Shown: piece after piece, positions 44,282 through 54,812 of the stretch
Layout: every line of letters starts with the position of its first letter
Position numbering within the stretch: the first letter of the stretch is position 1
Origin: Bacteroidaceae bacterium
GTDB lineage: Bacteria > Bacteroidota > Bacteroidia > Bacteroidales > Bacteroidaceae
Assembly (NCBI GenBank): GCA_016292045.1
Contig: JAEEZX010000030.1
Span: 1 to 64,000 of the forward strand
Direction of reading: 5' to 3'
DNA: 64,000 bases
Position numbers and translations under genes: made by a program
The notes under the pieces: model-generated
The model's database searches: none
Seen by the model: only the letters and a program-made list of their open reading frames with translations
Told to the model about the DNA's origin: nothing

Positions 44282-45270
44282 ATTTCACGATGACTGAAAT
44301 CAAGAAGCTCCGCGAGATGACCGGAGCTGGCTTGGCTGACTGTAAGAAGGCTCTTACTGAGAGCGATACTATGGACGATGCTGTAGCATACCTCCGCAAG
44401 AAGGGTGCTGCCGTGGCTGCAAAGCGTAGCGATCGTGAGGCTGCTGAAGGTTGTGTACTCGTGAAGAGCGAGAATGGTTTTGCTGCCATCATTGCTCTCA
44501 AGTGCGAGACCGACTTCGTTGCCAACAATGCCGATTTCGTAGCTCTGACTCAGGATATCCTGAATGCTGCTGTTGCTGCAAAGTGCAAGACTCTGGACGA
44601 GGTGAAGGCTCTGCCCATGGGCGAGGGCACCGTTCAGGACGCTGTCACCGCACGCAGTGGTATCACTGGCGAGAAGATGGAGCTGGACGGATACAGCTGC
44701 ATCGAGAGCGACTACGTGGCTACCTACAACCACATGAATCGCAACGGCCTCTGCGCCATGGTTGCTTTCAACAAGCAGGTTGCCGACGCTGACTGCGGCA
44801 AGAACGTGGCTATGCAGATTGCATCTTCTTCTCCCGTTGCCATCGACGAGAGCGGCGTGAGTGAGGAGGTGAAGCAGAACGAGTACAACGTAGCTGTTGA
44901 GAAGACCAAGGAAGAGCAGGTGAAGAAGGCTGTTGAGGTGGCTTTGAAGAAGGCCGGTATCAACCCCGCACACGTTGATTCCGAGGATCACATGGAGTCC
45001 AACATGGCAAAGGGTTGGATCACTGCTGAGGACGTTGCCAAGGCAAAGGAAATCATTGCTACGGTAAGTGCCGAGAAGGCAGCCAATCTGCCCGCCGCTA
45101 TGGTAGAGAATATCGCCAAGGGTCGTGTGAACAAGTTCCTGAAGGAAAACTGCCTGCTCTCTCAGGAGTACATCTGGGACAAGAACATGACTGTTGCCCA
45201 GTATCTGCAGAGCGTTGACAAGGAGCTGAAGATCACAGCTATGAGCCGATTCACTCTGAAGGCTGAGTAA
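44278..45270 (+). CDS. tsf: elongation factor Ts
   Basis: A 330-residue nucleotide exchange factor for EF-Tu. N-terminal UBA-like KKLREMTGAGLADCKKALTE, the conserved KCETDFVANNADFVALTQDI core and a C-terminal dimerisation-type region. The longer Bacteroidetes form is normal at this length. ATG 44278 overlaps the rpsB stop (ATGA); the MTEIKK Met 12 bp later is an alternative start. Confidence 0.97.
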   Translation: MNFTMTEIKKLREMTGAGLADCKKALTESDTMDDAVAYLRKKGAAVAAKRSDREAAEGCVLVKSENGFAAIIALKCETDFVANNADFVALTQDILNAAVAAKCKTLDEVKALPMGEGTVQDAVTARSGITGEKMELDGYSCIESDYVATYNHMNRNGLCAMVAFNKQVADADCGKNVAMQIASSSPVAIDESGVSEEVKQNEYNVAVEKTKEEQVKKAVEVALKKAGINPAHVDSEDHMESNMAKGWITAEDVAKAKEIIATVSAEKAANLPAAMVENIAKGRVNKFLKENCLLSQEYIWDKNMTVAQYLQSVDKELKITAMSRFTLKAE

Positions 45271-45300
45271 AACAGAAGATAAAGAGTAAATATGAGGATG

Positions 45301-45332
45301 ACCCCTCCCGAAAGCGGGAGGGGTTTCTTTTT
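45301..45332 (+). terminator. intrinsic terminator of the rpsB-tsf unit
   Basis: A perfect 10-bp stem, acccctcccg/cgggaggggt, with an AAAG loop and a T-rich tail. Confidence 0.85.
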
Positions 45333-45353
45333 CCTGATGAAAGGAATGAAGAG

Positions 45354-45965
45354 ATGAAGATATTTGGAGTAGGAATGAACTATCTCGCCCACACGAAGGA
45401 ACTCGACGGGCGCGATTACATCCCGGAAGACCCTGTGATATTCACCAAGACGGACAGCGCGCTGGTCACAGGCGGCAAACCGTTCTTCTTGCCCGACTAT
45501 ACGGAACGCTGTGATTATGAGGCAGAACTCGTCATCCGCATTTCACACATGGGAAGAAGCATTCCCGAGCGTTTCGCTCACAGATACTACGAAGAGGTCA
45601 CCGTCGGAATTGACTTCACGGCGCGCGACCTGCAGAAACGTCTCCGTGCTAAAGGTCTTCCCTGGGATTTGTGCAAGGGATTCGACGGAAGTGCCGTCGT
45701 GGGTGAATTTGTCAAGCTGGACGGCGACGTGCAGAATTTGCACTTCTCTCTTGAAAAAAACGGAGTGGAGGTGCAGAAGGGTTGGACGGGTGATATGATA
45801 TACGGCGTGGACAAGCTTATCAGTTTCATTTCCAGGTATTTCACGCTGAAAACGGGAGACCTTGTCTTCACCGGAACTCCGGTTGGAGTGGGGCCTGTGA
45901 AGATAGATGATCACTTGGACGGCTACCTGGAGGGCAATAAAATACTCTCGTTCAACGTTAAATAA
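45354..45965 (+). CDS. fumarylacetoacetate hydrolase-family protein
   Basis: A 203-residue protein of the FAH fold. Metal-binding acidic residues are in DYEAELVIRI (about 45-54) and VGIDFTARDLQ (about 81-91); TGTPVGVGPVKIDD near 175 closes the active site. Relatives are acylpyruvate hydrolases or oxaloacetate decarboxylases; the substrate is not identifiable. It begins soon after the tsf terminator and 24 bp before porU. Confidence 0.8.
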   Translation: MKIFGVGMNYLAHTKELDGRDYIPEDPVIFTKTDSALVTGGKPFFLPDYTERCDYEAELVIRISHMGRSIPERFAHRYYEEVTVGIDFTARDLQKRLRAKGLPWDLCKGFDGSAVVGEFVKLDGDVQNLHFSLEKNGVEVQKGWTGDMIYGVDKLISFISRYFTLKTGDLVFTGTPVGVGPVKIDDHLDGYLEGNKILSFNVK

Positions 45966-45989
45966 AATGAGATAGTACGCACGCACACG

Positions 45990-48900
45990 ATGAAACGTTT
46001 GCAGATGATATACTTGCTTTGTTGCCTGAGTGTTCTGGCTTGGGCAGAAGGGAAGGAGTTTTCTGTGCTCGACTGGAATGTGCTGCGTTTCGACAGTATT
46101 GCGCCGGAATACCGCCACACTATTGTGCTCGACGAGGGAGGTTCGTGGTCAGTGAGCGTGGAATATCCTGAATATGAGCCTCTCAGCGAGGCGGAGACGG
46201 AGGTTGCGCGCGGCTATGGAGACTTGGTGGGCGAGGAGATAAAGGTGGAAAGCGAGGTGAGGGATGTGAGAGGGCAATGGAGACTCACGTATCACTTTGT
46301 GCCGTTGGTAAAGCAGGGGGGGGAATACAAGAAACTTCTCAGTGCGCATTTTGCGGTGAAGAGAGTGTCGCAGGCGAGGGCTGCCGCAGTTGCTGCCGTG
46401 CCGGCTGAGCGCTATGCCGGCCGCAGTGCGATGGCGAGCGGGCGCTGGGTGAAGATATCTATCACGGAGGATGGTATCTACCGGCTCACTCCGCTGATGC
46501 TGGTGCAGATGGGATTCTCGGACCTCTCGCGTGTGAGGCTCTACGGCTACGGAGGCCATGTGCAGAGCATGTCGCTCAAGCCGGACACCGACTTCGACGA
46601 CCTGCCGGAGGTGCCTCTCTATGTGGCTTCGGACGGCAGTCTGCTCTTCTGGGGCAACGGACTCGTAAGCTGGAGCAGCACGAAACGTCTGCTCAATACT
46701 TATGCCCGTGAGGCCTGCTATTTCGTGAGTGATGTGGCTCCCGACGGCGGCACAGGTCCTGCCGAGAGAATCGGTACGGCATCTGCAGGAGAGGACGGGG
46801 GGGCGACGTTGACCTCTGTGATGCGTCACAAACTGATAGAGGAGGATGAGTATGCCATCTATAAAGTCGGCAACAAGCTTCTCTATGCCGACAACTACTC
46901 GGACGGCAAGGCCCGCTCCTACACATTCTCCGGAGTGAACGCTTCGGGAAAGGTGCAGCTGTCGGTTTCTTTCGCCTCTGCAGGACTTACCAATGTCAAC
47001 ACGCTGAACTGGAACGTGAACGGCGGCGATAACCACTCTGTCATCATAAGGGCTTCCAATACGGAGTATCAGCATGCCGTGTGGAAGGAATTCACCAATG
47101 TGGTGACGGGTAGCGGCACAAACACCTGGACGGTGAATATGGCCAGCAGTGCCGGCGTAGAGGCTCATCTCGACTATCTCGCCCTGCACTACGAAGCTCC
47201 TCTGACGCTGGAGAATGGTTTCACGCAGTTCACCTCGTCTGGTGTCAACGTGAAATACGACGGTTTCTCCGGAGCTTCCAACCTGAAGGTGATGCGCATC
47301 GGTAAGAGAGACCGGAAAGCCTGCCTCATTCCCGTGCAGGGAGAGAGCGTCATCGTTCCCACGGCGGGCGACGAATATGTGGCTTTCGATGCCAACTATT
47401 CCTTCCCGGTTCCCGATATCGCAGGACAGGTGGCGTGCCAGAATCTGCACGCTCTGACGACGATGGATATGATTATCGTGGTCCCCGTGGGCTGTACGTA
47501 TTATGAGGAGGCTGAGAGGCTCGCCGAGGCGCACAGGACGTACGACGGGATGACCGTGGGAATCGTCCGCGTGGATCAGATCTACAACGAGTTCTCCAGC
47601 GGAACGGAAGACGCCACGGCTTTGCGCCGTTTCTTCAAGATGCTCTACGACAGGGGAGAGGGCAGTGACCATCGTCTGAAGTACGTTCTCCTGATGGCTG
47701 ACGGCGCATGGGACAACCGTATGCTCTCCACGGCGTGGAGCAACTTCGACAGGACGCTCTACCTGCCTTGCCTCGAGAGCGATGAGTCGGGACATGCAGT
47801 GAACAGTTACGTGACCGACGACTACTACGGAATGGTGGGCGAATCGACGGCTTCCACCATAACATCCCTGCCTATAGAGCTTGCCGTGGGACGCTTCCCC
47901 GTGACCACAGCCGCCCAGGCCCGGCTCCTTGTCGACAAGACTCTGCGCCACATTACGAATGCCAATGCCGAGGCGTGGAAGAACACCGTGGTGTTTATCG
48001 GCGACGACGACGCCAAGGCCCGCGACTATGCCGCAGAGATGAAGGGTGCCGACAGAGCTGCGGAGACCGCTCTCAATCCGGACGGTACGGACGGCGTGGG
48101 ACTTGACGTAAAGAAGATTATGTTCGACACGTTCATACGTGTGACGGGCATCAGCGGCAACACATATCCCGACATCACCAAACTGATAAACAAATACCAG
48201 ACTGACGGCGCTCTCATGATAAACTACACGGGTCACGGTGCTGCACATGTGCTCTCCCACGAGAACGTGGTGCGCCTGAAGGACGTGAAGGAGTGGACGG
48301 GCAGCAATCTTCCCCTGTGGATGACGGCAGCCTGCGACGTGGCTCCGTGGGACGGTCATGAGGACAATATCGGAGAGGCAGCGATGCTCAATGAAAATGG
48401 TGGCTCCGTGGTTTTCGTAGGCACGGCCCGTACGGTGTATTCCAGCCCCAACCACAATCTCAACGCCTCCTTCACGAAATACCTCTTCGCCACCGACAGC
48501 GAGGGACGGCGTCTCAGTGCGGGATGGGCTCTTGCGGAGGCCAAGAACGACAATATGAGTGTCAATTCCCTCAACTACTCCTATCTGGGCGACCCGGCTC
48601 TGGTGTTCGGCGCTCCGAGGCAGAGGGTGGTGCTGGAGAGCATCAACGGCCAGGCTCCCGCTAAGGACGTGCTGGTGAAGTCCAGCAGCAAGGTGGTGCT
48701 GACGGGTCGTGTGGAGGACGCTGCCGGTAACAAGCTGGACGACTTCAACGGACGTCTCACGGCCACGCTCTACGATGTCAAGCAGACGGTGAGCGGCCTG
48801 CGCAATGTGACCACTTCCGACTACACCTACCGCTATCGCGACTACACTACCGTGCTCTCGCATCGCACAGCCAGGGTGGAGAACGGCGAATGGACCATCA

Positions 48901-49691
48901 ATATGGTCACTCCCAAGGATATTCTCTTTGCCGACTCGTCCGGCCGTCTGGTGTTCTATGCCCTCAACGAAGAGAAGACCGTGGAGGCTACGGGTGCCAG
49001 CACCGACTTCTGCGTGGGCGGTGTGGGCAGTGATTTCGACGACCTCACCGACGGCCCCGACATCTTCATCTATCTCAACAGGGAGGACTTCAGGGACGGC
49101 GACGTGGTGAATGCCACTCCCTGCTTCTTCGCCCGTCTGTCGGATGTCGTGGATATCGGTTATCTGAGCAACAGCGTGGGTCACAACCTGCTCCTCACCA
49201 TAGACAGCGACCCCTTGCAGACCTACGTCCTGGACGACTACTTCACCCCCGACGGCGACGACTACACCCACGGCATCGTGTGCCGCAGTCTTCCTGCGAT
49301 GGCGGAGGGCGAGCACTATCTCGTCTTCGAGGCCTGGAACAATCAGAATCTGTATTCCCGCAAGAGCCTGCGTTTCGTGGTGAATTCCGAGCTGGAGCCC
49401 GACCCCGTCAGTGTGGTGATAAGTCCCAACCCCGTATCCTCCGTGGCAAATATCATCATCACGCATCAGTTCCCCGGCAGCGAGACATACTATGAGGTGA
49501 GCATCTACGACGTCAACGGCCACCTTGTGTGGATGCAGGCCGAGTCGACCACGGCCGACGCCAACGGTTCCTATACCGTGCGCTGGGATGCCTCCGATGT
49601 GACCAGCGGCATCTATCCCCTTCGTGTGACGGTGCGCTCGGGCGGCGGCGAAGAAGTGTATGAAGGAGAAAAAATTATTGTACTGAAATAA
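45990..49691 (+). CDS. porU: type IX secretion system sortase PorU
   Basis: A 1233-residue outer-surface peptidase that removes C-terminal sorting domains and joins cargo to A-LPS in T9SS bacteria. Signal peptide 1-19, beta-rich N-terminal region to about 480, and a C25 gingipain-type catalytic domain (about 490-880) with H749 in NYTGHGAAH and C782 in TAACDVAPW. The C-terminal domain (about 1140-1233; SPNPVSSVANIII, then GSYTVRWDASDVTSGIYPL) is the retained T9SS signal. The order porU-porV-ispF matches the Porphyromonas locus. Confidence 0.93.
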   Translation: MKRLQMIYLLCCLSVLAWAEGKEFSVLDWNVLRFDSIAPEYRHTIVLDEGGSWSVSVEYPEYEPLSEAETEVARGYGDLVGEEIKVESEVRDVRGQWRLTYHFVPLVKQGGEYKKLLSAHFAVKRVSQARAAAVAAVPAERYAGRSAMASGRWVKISITEDGIYRLTPLMLVQMGFSDLSRVRLYGYGGHVQSMSLKPDTDFDDLPEVPLYVASDGSLLFWGNGLVSWSSTKRLLNTYAREACYFVSDVAPDGGTGPAERIGTASAGEDGGATLTSVMRHKLIEEDEYAIYKVGNKLLYADNYSDGKARSYTFSGVNASGKVQLSVSFASAGLTNVNTLNWNVNGGDNHSVIIRASNTEYQHAVWKEFTNVVTGSGTNTWTVNMASSAGVEAHLDYLALHYEAPLTLENGFTQFTSSGVNVKYDGFSGASNLKVMRIGKRDRKACLIPVQGESVIVPTAGDEYVAFDANYSFPVPDIAGQVACQNLHALTTMDMIIVVPVGCTYYEEAERLAEAHRTYDGMTVGIVRVDQIYNEFSSGTEDATALRRFFKMLYDRGEGSDHRLKYVLLMADGAWDNRMLSTAWSNFDRTLYLPCLESDESGHAVNSYVTDDYYGMVGESTASTITSLPIELAVGRFPVTTAAQARLLVDKTLRHITNANAEAWKNTVVFIGDDDAKARDYAAEMKGADRAAETALNPDGTDGVGLDVKKIMFDTFIRVTGISGNTYPDITKLINKYQTDGALMINYTGHGAAHVLSHENVVRLKDVKEWTGSNLPLWMTAACDVAPWDGHEDNIGEAAMLNENGGSVVFVGTARTVYSSPNHNLNASFTKYLFATDSEGRRLSAGWALAEAKNDNMSVNSLNYSYLGDPALVFGAPRQRVVLESINGQAPAKDVLVKSSSKVVLTGRVEDAAGNKLDDFNGRLTATLYDVKQTVSGLRNVTTSDYTYRYRDYTTVLSHRTARVENGEWTINMVTPKDILFADSSGRLVFYALNEEKTVEATGASTDFCVGGVGSDFDDLTDGPDIFIYLNREDFRDGDVVNATPCFFARLSDVVDIGYLSNSVGHNLLLTIDSDPLQTYVLDDYFTPDGDDYTHGIVCRSLPAMAEGEHYLVFEAWNNQNLYSRKSLRFVVNSELEPDPVSVVISPNPVSSVANIIITHQFPGSETYYEVSIYDVNGHLVWMQAESTTADANGSYTVRWDASDVTSGIYPLRVTVRSGGGEEVYEGEKIIVLK

Positions 49692-49724
49692 TAATTTGCC
49701 GCTTCTTCGCGTTATGATACTGGT

Positions 49725-50897
49725 ATGAAAAGATTATTCCTGCTCTCGATAATGACATTGCTCGTCTGCGGCATCTCGCGCGCTGACGACGATCCTGCAC
49801 AGAGATTCAATCCCGAGACCTACGGTGTGACGAGCCTTTCCATAGCTCCTGACGCACGCGCGGGCTCAATGGGCGACATGGGTGTTGCCACTGAGGCGGA
49901 CATCAATTCCCAGCACTGGAATGCGGCGAAATATCCGTTCAACATAGCCAGAGCCGGTGTTGCCGCCAGCTACACTCCCTGGCTGCGCAAGATTGTGTCC
50001 GATATCAATCTGGCTTCCGTGGCCGGTTTCTACCGCATCGGCGACTACAGCGCCGTATCGGCCTCGTTCCGCTACTTCTCCCTCGGTGAGGTGACGGTGA
50101 CGGAGGGCGACTACACCATCAAGCCCTACGAGATGTCCTTCGACGTGGCCTACAGCCGCATGCTGACGCGCTGCCTCTCGATGGGTGTCACGCTGAGGTA
50201 TATCCGTTCCGACATGTCCAACAACTACAAGGACGGCAGTTCTGCGGGCAATGCCTTCGGTGCTGACATCAGTTTCTACCGCGAGGGCTATTTCATGATG
50301 GGCAGCAGGGAATGCCGTCTGGCCTGGGGTATCGCGCTGACCAATATCGGTACGAAGATCAACTACGGCGGCACGACCAATTCCGAGTTCCTGCCCACCA
50401 CGCTGCGTCTGGGTATCAACTTCCTCGTGCCCTTCAACGAGTACAACAAGCTCTCGCTTGGCGTCGAGACCTATAAGATATGTATTCCCACCTTCCCCTA
50501 CGAGGTGCCTGAGGGCGACCCGCGTTCGCTTCCGGAGTACCAGCAGGAGGAGTTCTACGACGTGTCTCCCATTGCCGGCATCTTCAAGAGCTTTGCCGAC
50601 GCTCCCGGCGGTTTCAAGGAGGAGATGCAGGAGTTCCGCTGGTGTATGGGTATGGAATACACCTACAACGACCGTTTCATGCTGCGTTTCGGCTACCACC
50701 ACGAGAATAAGAACAAGGGCAACCGCCAGTATGTCACCGTGGGTGCGGGTTTCCACATGAGTGTGTTCACTGTGGATGCCGCCTACGTCTTTGCCACGTC
50801 GCAGACGAATCCTCTCGACCAGACGATGCGCTTCACCCTCGGTTTCGACCTCGACGGTATGAAGGACCTCTTCGGCAAGCTGAAAAAGAAGAGATGA
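49725..50897 (+). CDS. porV: type IX secretion outer-membrane protein PorV
   Basis: A 390-residue FadL-like beta barrel with a signal peptide (1-20). It opens with FNPETYGVTSLSIAPDARAGSMGDMG, the family hallmark, and alternates amphipathic strands to the end. PorV shuttles secreted cargo to PorU on the surface. It lies 33 bp after porU; its stop overlaps ispF. Confidence 0.93.
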   Translation: MKRLFLLSIMTLLVCGISRADDDPAQRFNPETYGVTSLSIAPDARAGSMGDMGVATEADINSQHWNAAKYPFNIARAGVAASYTPWLRKIVSDINLASVAGFYRIGDYSAVSASFRYFSLGEVTVTEGDYTIKPYEMSFDVAYSRMLTRCLSMGVTLRYIRSDMSNNYKDGSSAGNAFGADISFYREGYFMMGSRECRLAWGIALTNIGTKINYGGTTNSEFLPTTLRLGINFLVPFNEYNKLSLGVETYKICIPTFPYEVPEGDPRSLPEYQQEEFYDVSPIAGIFKSFADAPGGFKEEMQEFRWCMGMEYTYNDRFMLRFGYHHENKNKGNRQYVTVGAGFHMSVFTVDAAYVFATSQTNPLDQTMRFTLGFDLDGMKDLFGKLKKKR

Positions 50898-51373
50898 TGA
50901 GAGTCGGTTTCGGATATGATGTCCACCGGCTCGTGGAGGGCCGTTCCCTCTGGCTCGGTGGCGTGCTCGTTCCCCACGAGAAGGGTCTTCTCGGTCATTC
51001 CGATGCCGATGTGTTGATACATGCTGTCTGCGACGCCCTTCTCGGCGCTGCCAACATGCGCGACATCGGTTATCATTTTCCCGACACGGCGGGGGAGTAT
51101 GAGGGTATCGACAGCAAGATACTTTTGGCCCGGACCGTGGAACTTATCGCCACGAAGGGTTATCGCGTGGGCAATATCGATGTCACGGTGGCGGCCCAGC
51201 GTCCCAAGCTCAATCCCCACATCCCTGAGATGCAGCGCACCCTTGCGCGTGTCATGGGTGTCGATGAGGATGCCGTGAGCATCAAGGCCACCACCACGGA
51301 GCGTCTCGGTTTCGAGGGCAGGGAAGAGGGCATCAGCGCTTCCTGTGTATGCCTCATTGAGAAAGCGGGATGA
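50894..51373 (+). CDS. ispF: 2-C-methyl-D-erythritol 2,4-cyclodiphosphate synthase
   Basis: A 159-residue enzyme of the MEP isoprenoid pathway. The zinc ligands are in GYDVHRL (D9, H11) and the helix GHSDADVLIHAVCDALLG. DIGYHFPDT and ATTTERLGFEGREEGI are intact. The start overlaps the porV stop by 4 bp, so it is expressed with porUV. Confidence 0.96.
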   Translation: MMRVGFGYDVHRLVEGRSLWLGGVLVPHEKGLLGHSDADVLIHAVCDALLGAANMRDIGYHFPDTAGEYEGIDSKILLARTVELIATKGYRVGNIDVTVAAQRPKLNPHIPEMQRTLARVMGVDEDAVSIKATTTERLGFEGREEGISASCVCLIEKAG

Positions 51374-51403
51374 AAAGCATCTGCTAATAATTATATTCAC
51401 ACC

Positions 51404-53080
51404 ATGAAGACAGACATACAGATCGCGCGCGAGTGCAGGCTCGAGCACATCAGCGAGATTGCCTCCCGTCTGGGTATTCCCACGGAGGAGATAGAGCCCT
51501 ACGGACGATACATGGCCAAGGTGCCCATATCGCTCATCGATGAGAGCAAGGTGAAGAAGAGCCGCCTCATCCTGGTGACGGCCATCAGCCCCACCAAGGC
51601 CGGCATCGGCAAGACGACGGTGAGCATCGGTCTCACGCTGGGCCTTAACAAGATAGGCAAGCGTGCCGCTGTGGCGCTGCGCGAACCCTCTCTGGGCCCC
51701 TGCTTCGGCATGAAGGGCGGTGCTGCCGGAGGAGGCTATTCGCAGGTGCTGCCGATGGAGAAGATCAACCTCCACTTCACTGGCGACTTCCATGCCGTCA
51801 CCTCTGCCCACAACACCATCAGCGCGATGCTCGACAACTATCTCTACCAGCACCGCAAGGAGGGCTTCTCCTTGCGCGAGGTGTACTGGAAGCGTGTGCT
51901 CGATGTCAACGACCGCGCCCTGCGCAATGTGGTGACGGGCCTGCGCGGCGACGGAGTGGTGGCGGAGACGGGTTTCGACATCACGTCGGCATCCGAACTG
52001 ATGGCTATCCTCTGTCTGGCCTCCAGTGAGGAGGACCTGCAGCAGCGCATCGAGAACATACTGCTGGGCATCACCTCCGAAGGCAAACCCTTCTATGTGC
52101 GCGACCTGGGTGTGGCAGGTGCCATCACCGTACTGCTGCGCGATGCCCTCAATCCCAATCTCGTGCAGACCACGGAGCAGACACCGGCTTTCATCCACGG
52201 CGGTCCCTTTGCCAACATCGCCCACGGATGCTCCAGCGTGCTGGCCACCAAGATGGCTATGTCTTTTGCCGACTATGTGGTGACGGAGGCGGGCTTCGGT
52301 GCCGACCTGGGCGCAGAGAAGTTCTTCGACATCAAGTGCCGCAAGACAGGTCTGCAGCCCCGTCTGGTGGTCATTGTGGCCACTACGCAGGGCCTCAAGA
52401 TGCACGGCGGCGTGGACCTTGCCGACATCAACGAACCCAATGTGAAGGGACTCCGCGAGGGTCTCAAGAATCTCAACCGCCATATCAACAATATGCAGGG
52501 CTTCGGCCAGCCCGTTGTGGTGACGCTTAACCGCCACGACACCGACCTCGACGAGGAGATAGACCTCGTGCGCCGCAACTGCGAGGATCAGGGTGTGGGC
52601 TTTGCTGTCAACGAGGCCTTCCTCAAGGGCGGGGAAGGAGCCACCGAACTGGCACAGGTGGTGGTGGACACGATAGAGCGTATCAAGCCTCTTCCCATCC
52701 ACTTCGCCTATCCGGAGAACGACAGCATTGAGGGTAAGATAGAGAAGGTGTGCAAACGCATCTACGGTGCCGCCGCAGTGGAATACACAAAGACGGGAAC
52801 CAAGCGTCTGGAGGCTATCAAGGCTATGTTTGCCGGTGACAAGGCGGTGGCCGGCTATCCGGTATGTATTGCCAAGACGCAGTTCTCCTTCACTGCCGAT
52901 TCCACGCGCTACGGTTGTCCCGAGGGTTTCACAATACGCATCCGCGACCTTATCGTAAACAGTGGCAGCGGTATGATTGTGGCAATTGCCGGTGACATGC
53001 TGCGTATGCCGGGTTTGCCCCGCAGTCCTCAGGCCGAGCGCATCACCATTGTCGACGGCAATATCGAAGGGCTTTCGTAA
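51404..53080 (+). CDS. fhs: formate-tetrahydrofolate ligase
   Basis: A 558-residue enzyme that makes 10-formyl-THF from formate, ATP and [19 protein letters not shown] near 64-79 is the P-loop-like site, and the [15 protein letters not shown] and [14 protein letters not shown] signatures follow. Length and motifs are complete. Probably last gene of the porUV-ispF transcript (30-bp gap). Confidence 0.97.
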   Translation: MKTDIQIARECRLEHISEIASRLGIPTEEIEPYGRYMAKVPISLIDESKVKKSRLILVTAISPTKAGIGKTTVSIGLTLGLNKIGKRAAVALREPSLGPCFGMKGGAAGGGYSQVLPMEKINLHFTGDFHAVTSAHNTISAMLDNYLYQHRKEGFSLREVYWKRVLDVNDRALRNVVTGLRGDGVVAETGFDITSASELMAILCLASSEEDLQQRIENILLGITSEGKPFYVRDLGVAGAITVLLRDALNPNLVQTTEQTPAFIHGGPFANIAHGCSSVLATKMAMSFADYVVTEAGFGADLGAEKFFDIKCRKTGLQPRLVVIVATTQGLKMHGGVDLADINEPNVKGLREGLKNLNRHINNMQGFGQPVVVTLNRHDTDLDEEIDLVRRNCEDQGVGFAVNEAFLKGGEGATELAQVVVDTIERIKPLPIHFAYPENDSIEGKIEKVCKRIYGAAAVEYTKTGTKRLEAIKAMFAGDKAVAGYPVCIAKTQFSFTADSTRYGCPEGFTIRIRDLIVNSGSGMIVAIAGDMLRMPGLPRSPQAERITIVDGNIEGLS

Positions 53081-53107
53081 TCCCGGTATTTCGGGCGATG
53101 CTAGTTT

Positions 53108-53490
53108 CTAGTAAACGCGTTTCTCACCGTTGACGATGTAGATGCCGCCCTTGCGCACGTCCCTCGTCTTACGGCCGTTGATATCATAGATGTTACGCTC
53201 TTTCTGCGTGACATCTTTTTTTATGCTGCGTATGCCAGTGTATTCTTCCGCAGGTACGAGTTCAAAGGCAAAGTCCGTGAGTTCGGTTTCCGGTCCCACC
53301 TGCAGTACCTGTGTCTCCGACAGTTGCCAGTATTTCGTGCCGGTTGCAGAGCAGATACCTGCGTATGGTGTGGAGGCCAGGAATGTGATGTTGTGGCTGG
53401 CGGAGCGGTTTATCAGTGCTCCTGTGGTGGATACATATTTGCCTTCCTGATTCTTCACTGTGTATTTTCCCGCTGTCTTGTACTGAAATA
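53108..53490 (-). pseudogene. C-terminal remnant of a secreted protein, cut by IS3 element
   Basis: The minus strand encodes about 127 residues from YTVKNQEGKYVSTTG to a tail, NIYDINGRKTRDVRKGG then IYIVNGEKRVY, which is the short C-terminal motif found on exported Prevotella proteins. No start codon or signal peptide is present. The frame runs straight into the terminal inverted repeat of the insertion sequence at 53491, so the 5' part was lost or displaced. No matching 5' part is visible on the far side of the element. Confidence 0.65.
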
Positions 53491-53544
53491 GGTTGACTCC
53501 CAATAAGGCTTAAATGTTAAATTATTAAATTTATTTTAAGTATT

Positions 53545-53946
53545 ATGGGAAGACAAAGATTCAGTCGCGGTTTGAAACGCAGTATCTGCATTGAGTACAT
53601 GCAAAGTGGGAAGTCAAGGCACGAAATAGCCTTGAAATACGACCTTCCAAGTGTCAATACGCTATCCTCGTGGATAAATTCTTGCTTGAGTCCATTGGAA
53701 ATTCACGAAAAATGTGCATCTTTGCCTCGTGAAACCCCTCAAACGGAGGAAAATATGGCAAAAGAGACAGGACATCGGTCTGCGGTAGACCAGGAGGCTC
53801 TCATAGCAGCTCAATCCAAGCAGATAGAGCAACTGGAAAAGCAGCTGAAGCGCAGTCAGGACAAAGTCCTGGCGCTCAATACGCTCATAGACATCGCCGA
53901 AGAGCAGGGCATTCGGATAAGAAAAAAATCTGGGGCCAAGCAGTAG
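53545..53946 (+). CDS. IS3 transposase OrfA
   Basis: A 133-residue DNA-binding protein with an N-terminal helix-turn-helix (FSRGLKRSICIEYMQSGKSR, LKYDLPSVNTLSSWI) and a C-terminal coiled coil (QSKQIEQLEKQLKRSQDKVLALNTLID). Near its end seven A (53922-53928) form a slippery run; a -1 shift joins it to OrfB. Confidence 0.85.
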   Translation: MGRQRFSRGLKRSICIEYMQSGKSRHEIALKYDLPSVNTLSSWINSCLSPLEIHEKCASLPRETPQTEENMAKETGHRSAVDQEALIAAQSKQIEQLEKQLKRSQDKVLALNTLIDIAEEQGIRIRKKSGAKQ

Positions 53947-54812
53947 AACGCCTGAGCGGCAATACAGGCTACACCATCCAGTATTGCTGCGAGCTGTTTG
54001 GCCACACCAAGCAGGTGTATTACAAGGGATGTCACCACGAAGAGCATTATGTGCAACGCATCGGTCGTATCATAGACGCCGTGAGACAGATTCGCGAAAT
54101 GGATTCTGGTATCGGCTATCTGAAGCTGTGGCTGATGATGAAACGCATGTTTCTCTCGGACTGGGTACCCGGACGTGATGCGTTCCTGGGTCTGCTGCGC
54201 GACTTCCAGATGATGCAGAGGCGTCCGAAAGCGCGCCACACGACGAACTCAAACCATCGTTTCCACAAGTACAAGAACCTCATTCGCGGCTTTGTGCCGA
54301 CGAGGCCGAACAGCCTGTGGGTGAGCGACATCACGTATATCGATTTGGTAGACGGATGCTGCTATCTTCATCTGGTGACGGATGCCTACTCGCACAAGAT
54401 TGTAGGATGGTGTCTGTCCGAAACGCTGGAAGCGGAACACACGCTGGCAGCCCTCAGAATGGCGCTTTCGCAGGCTACGGCCGACGAACTGCAGGGACTT
54501 ATTCACCATTCCGATCGGGGGGTGCAGTATTGCTGTAATGCCTATACGGACGAGTTGAAGAAGTATGGTGTCCGGATTTCCATGACAGAGGACTACAAAC
54601 CTACGGACAATGCTATCGCCGAACGTGTCAACGGTATCCTCAAGACAGAGGTCATCTATCGCGAACATCGCTTCAAAACCATTGCCAACGCACGTGAGCG
54701 AATCCCCTCCTTCATCAGTTTCTACAACGAACGCCGTCCGCATGCCAGCATCGGAATGAAGGCACCTTCACAGGCGCACAGAGAAAACGGACCGCAGCTT
54801 CGCATGTGGTAG
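53925..54812 (+). CDS. IS3 transposase OrfB (DDE integrase), via -1 frameshift
   Basis: The -1 frame is open from the A7 run, reading KIWGQAVERLSGNTGYTIQYC, the usual OrfB beginning, though no ATG is there. The DDE catalytic triad is in WVSDITYIDL, IHHSDRGVQY and NAIAERVNGILKTE, followed by FYNERRPHASIGMKAPS. The frame is intact, so the element may be active. A GTG at 54015 is a possible internal start. Confidence 0.85.
   Translation, partial: KIWGQAVERLSGNTGYTIQYCCELFGHTKQVYYKGCHHEEHYVQRIGRIIDAVRQIREMDSGIGYLKLWLMMKRMFLSDWVPGRDAFLGLLRDFQMMQRRPKARHTTNSNHRFHKYKNLIRGFVPTRPNSLWVSDITYIDLVDGCCYLHLVTDAYSHKIVGWCLSETLEAEHTLAALRMALSQATADELQGLIHHSDRGVQYCCNAYTDELKKYGVRISMTEDYKPTDNAIAERVNGILKTEVIYREHRFKTIANARERIPSFISFYNERRPHASIGMKAPSQAHRENGPQLRMW

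Noticed and set aside
46149..49523. Very long open frame on the minus strand opposite porU
   Set aside because: Its product is rich in His, Val and Leu with no domain, it lies wholly opposite a well-supported gene, and such shadows arise from the codon bias of the real frame. The same applies to minus-strand frames opposite nifJ (28823-31015), the PL11 gene (59319-61598) and fhs (50783-52702).
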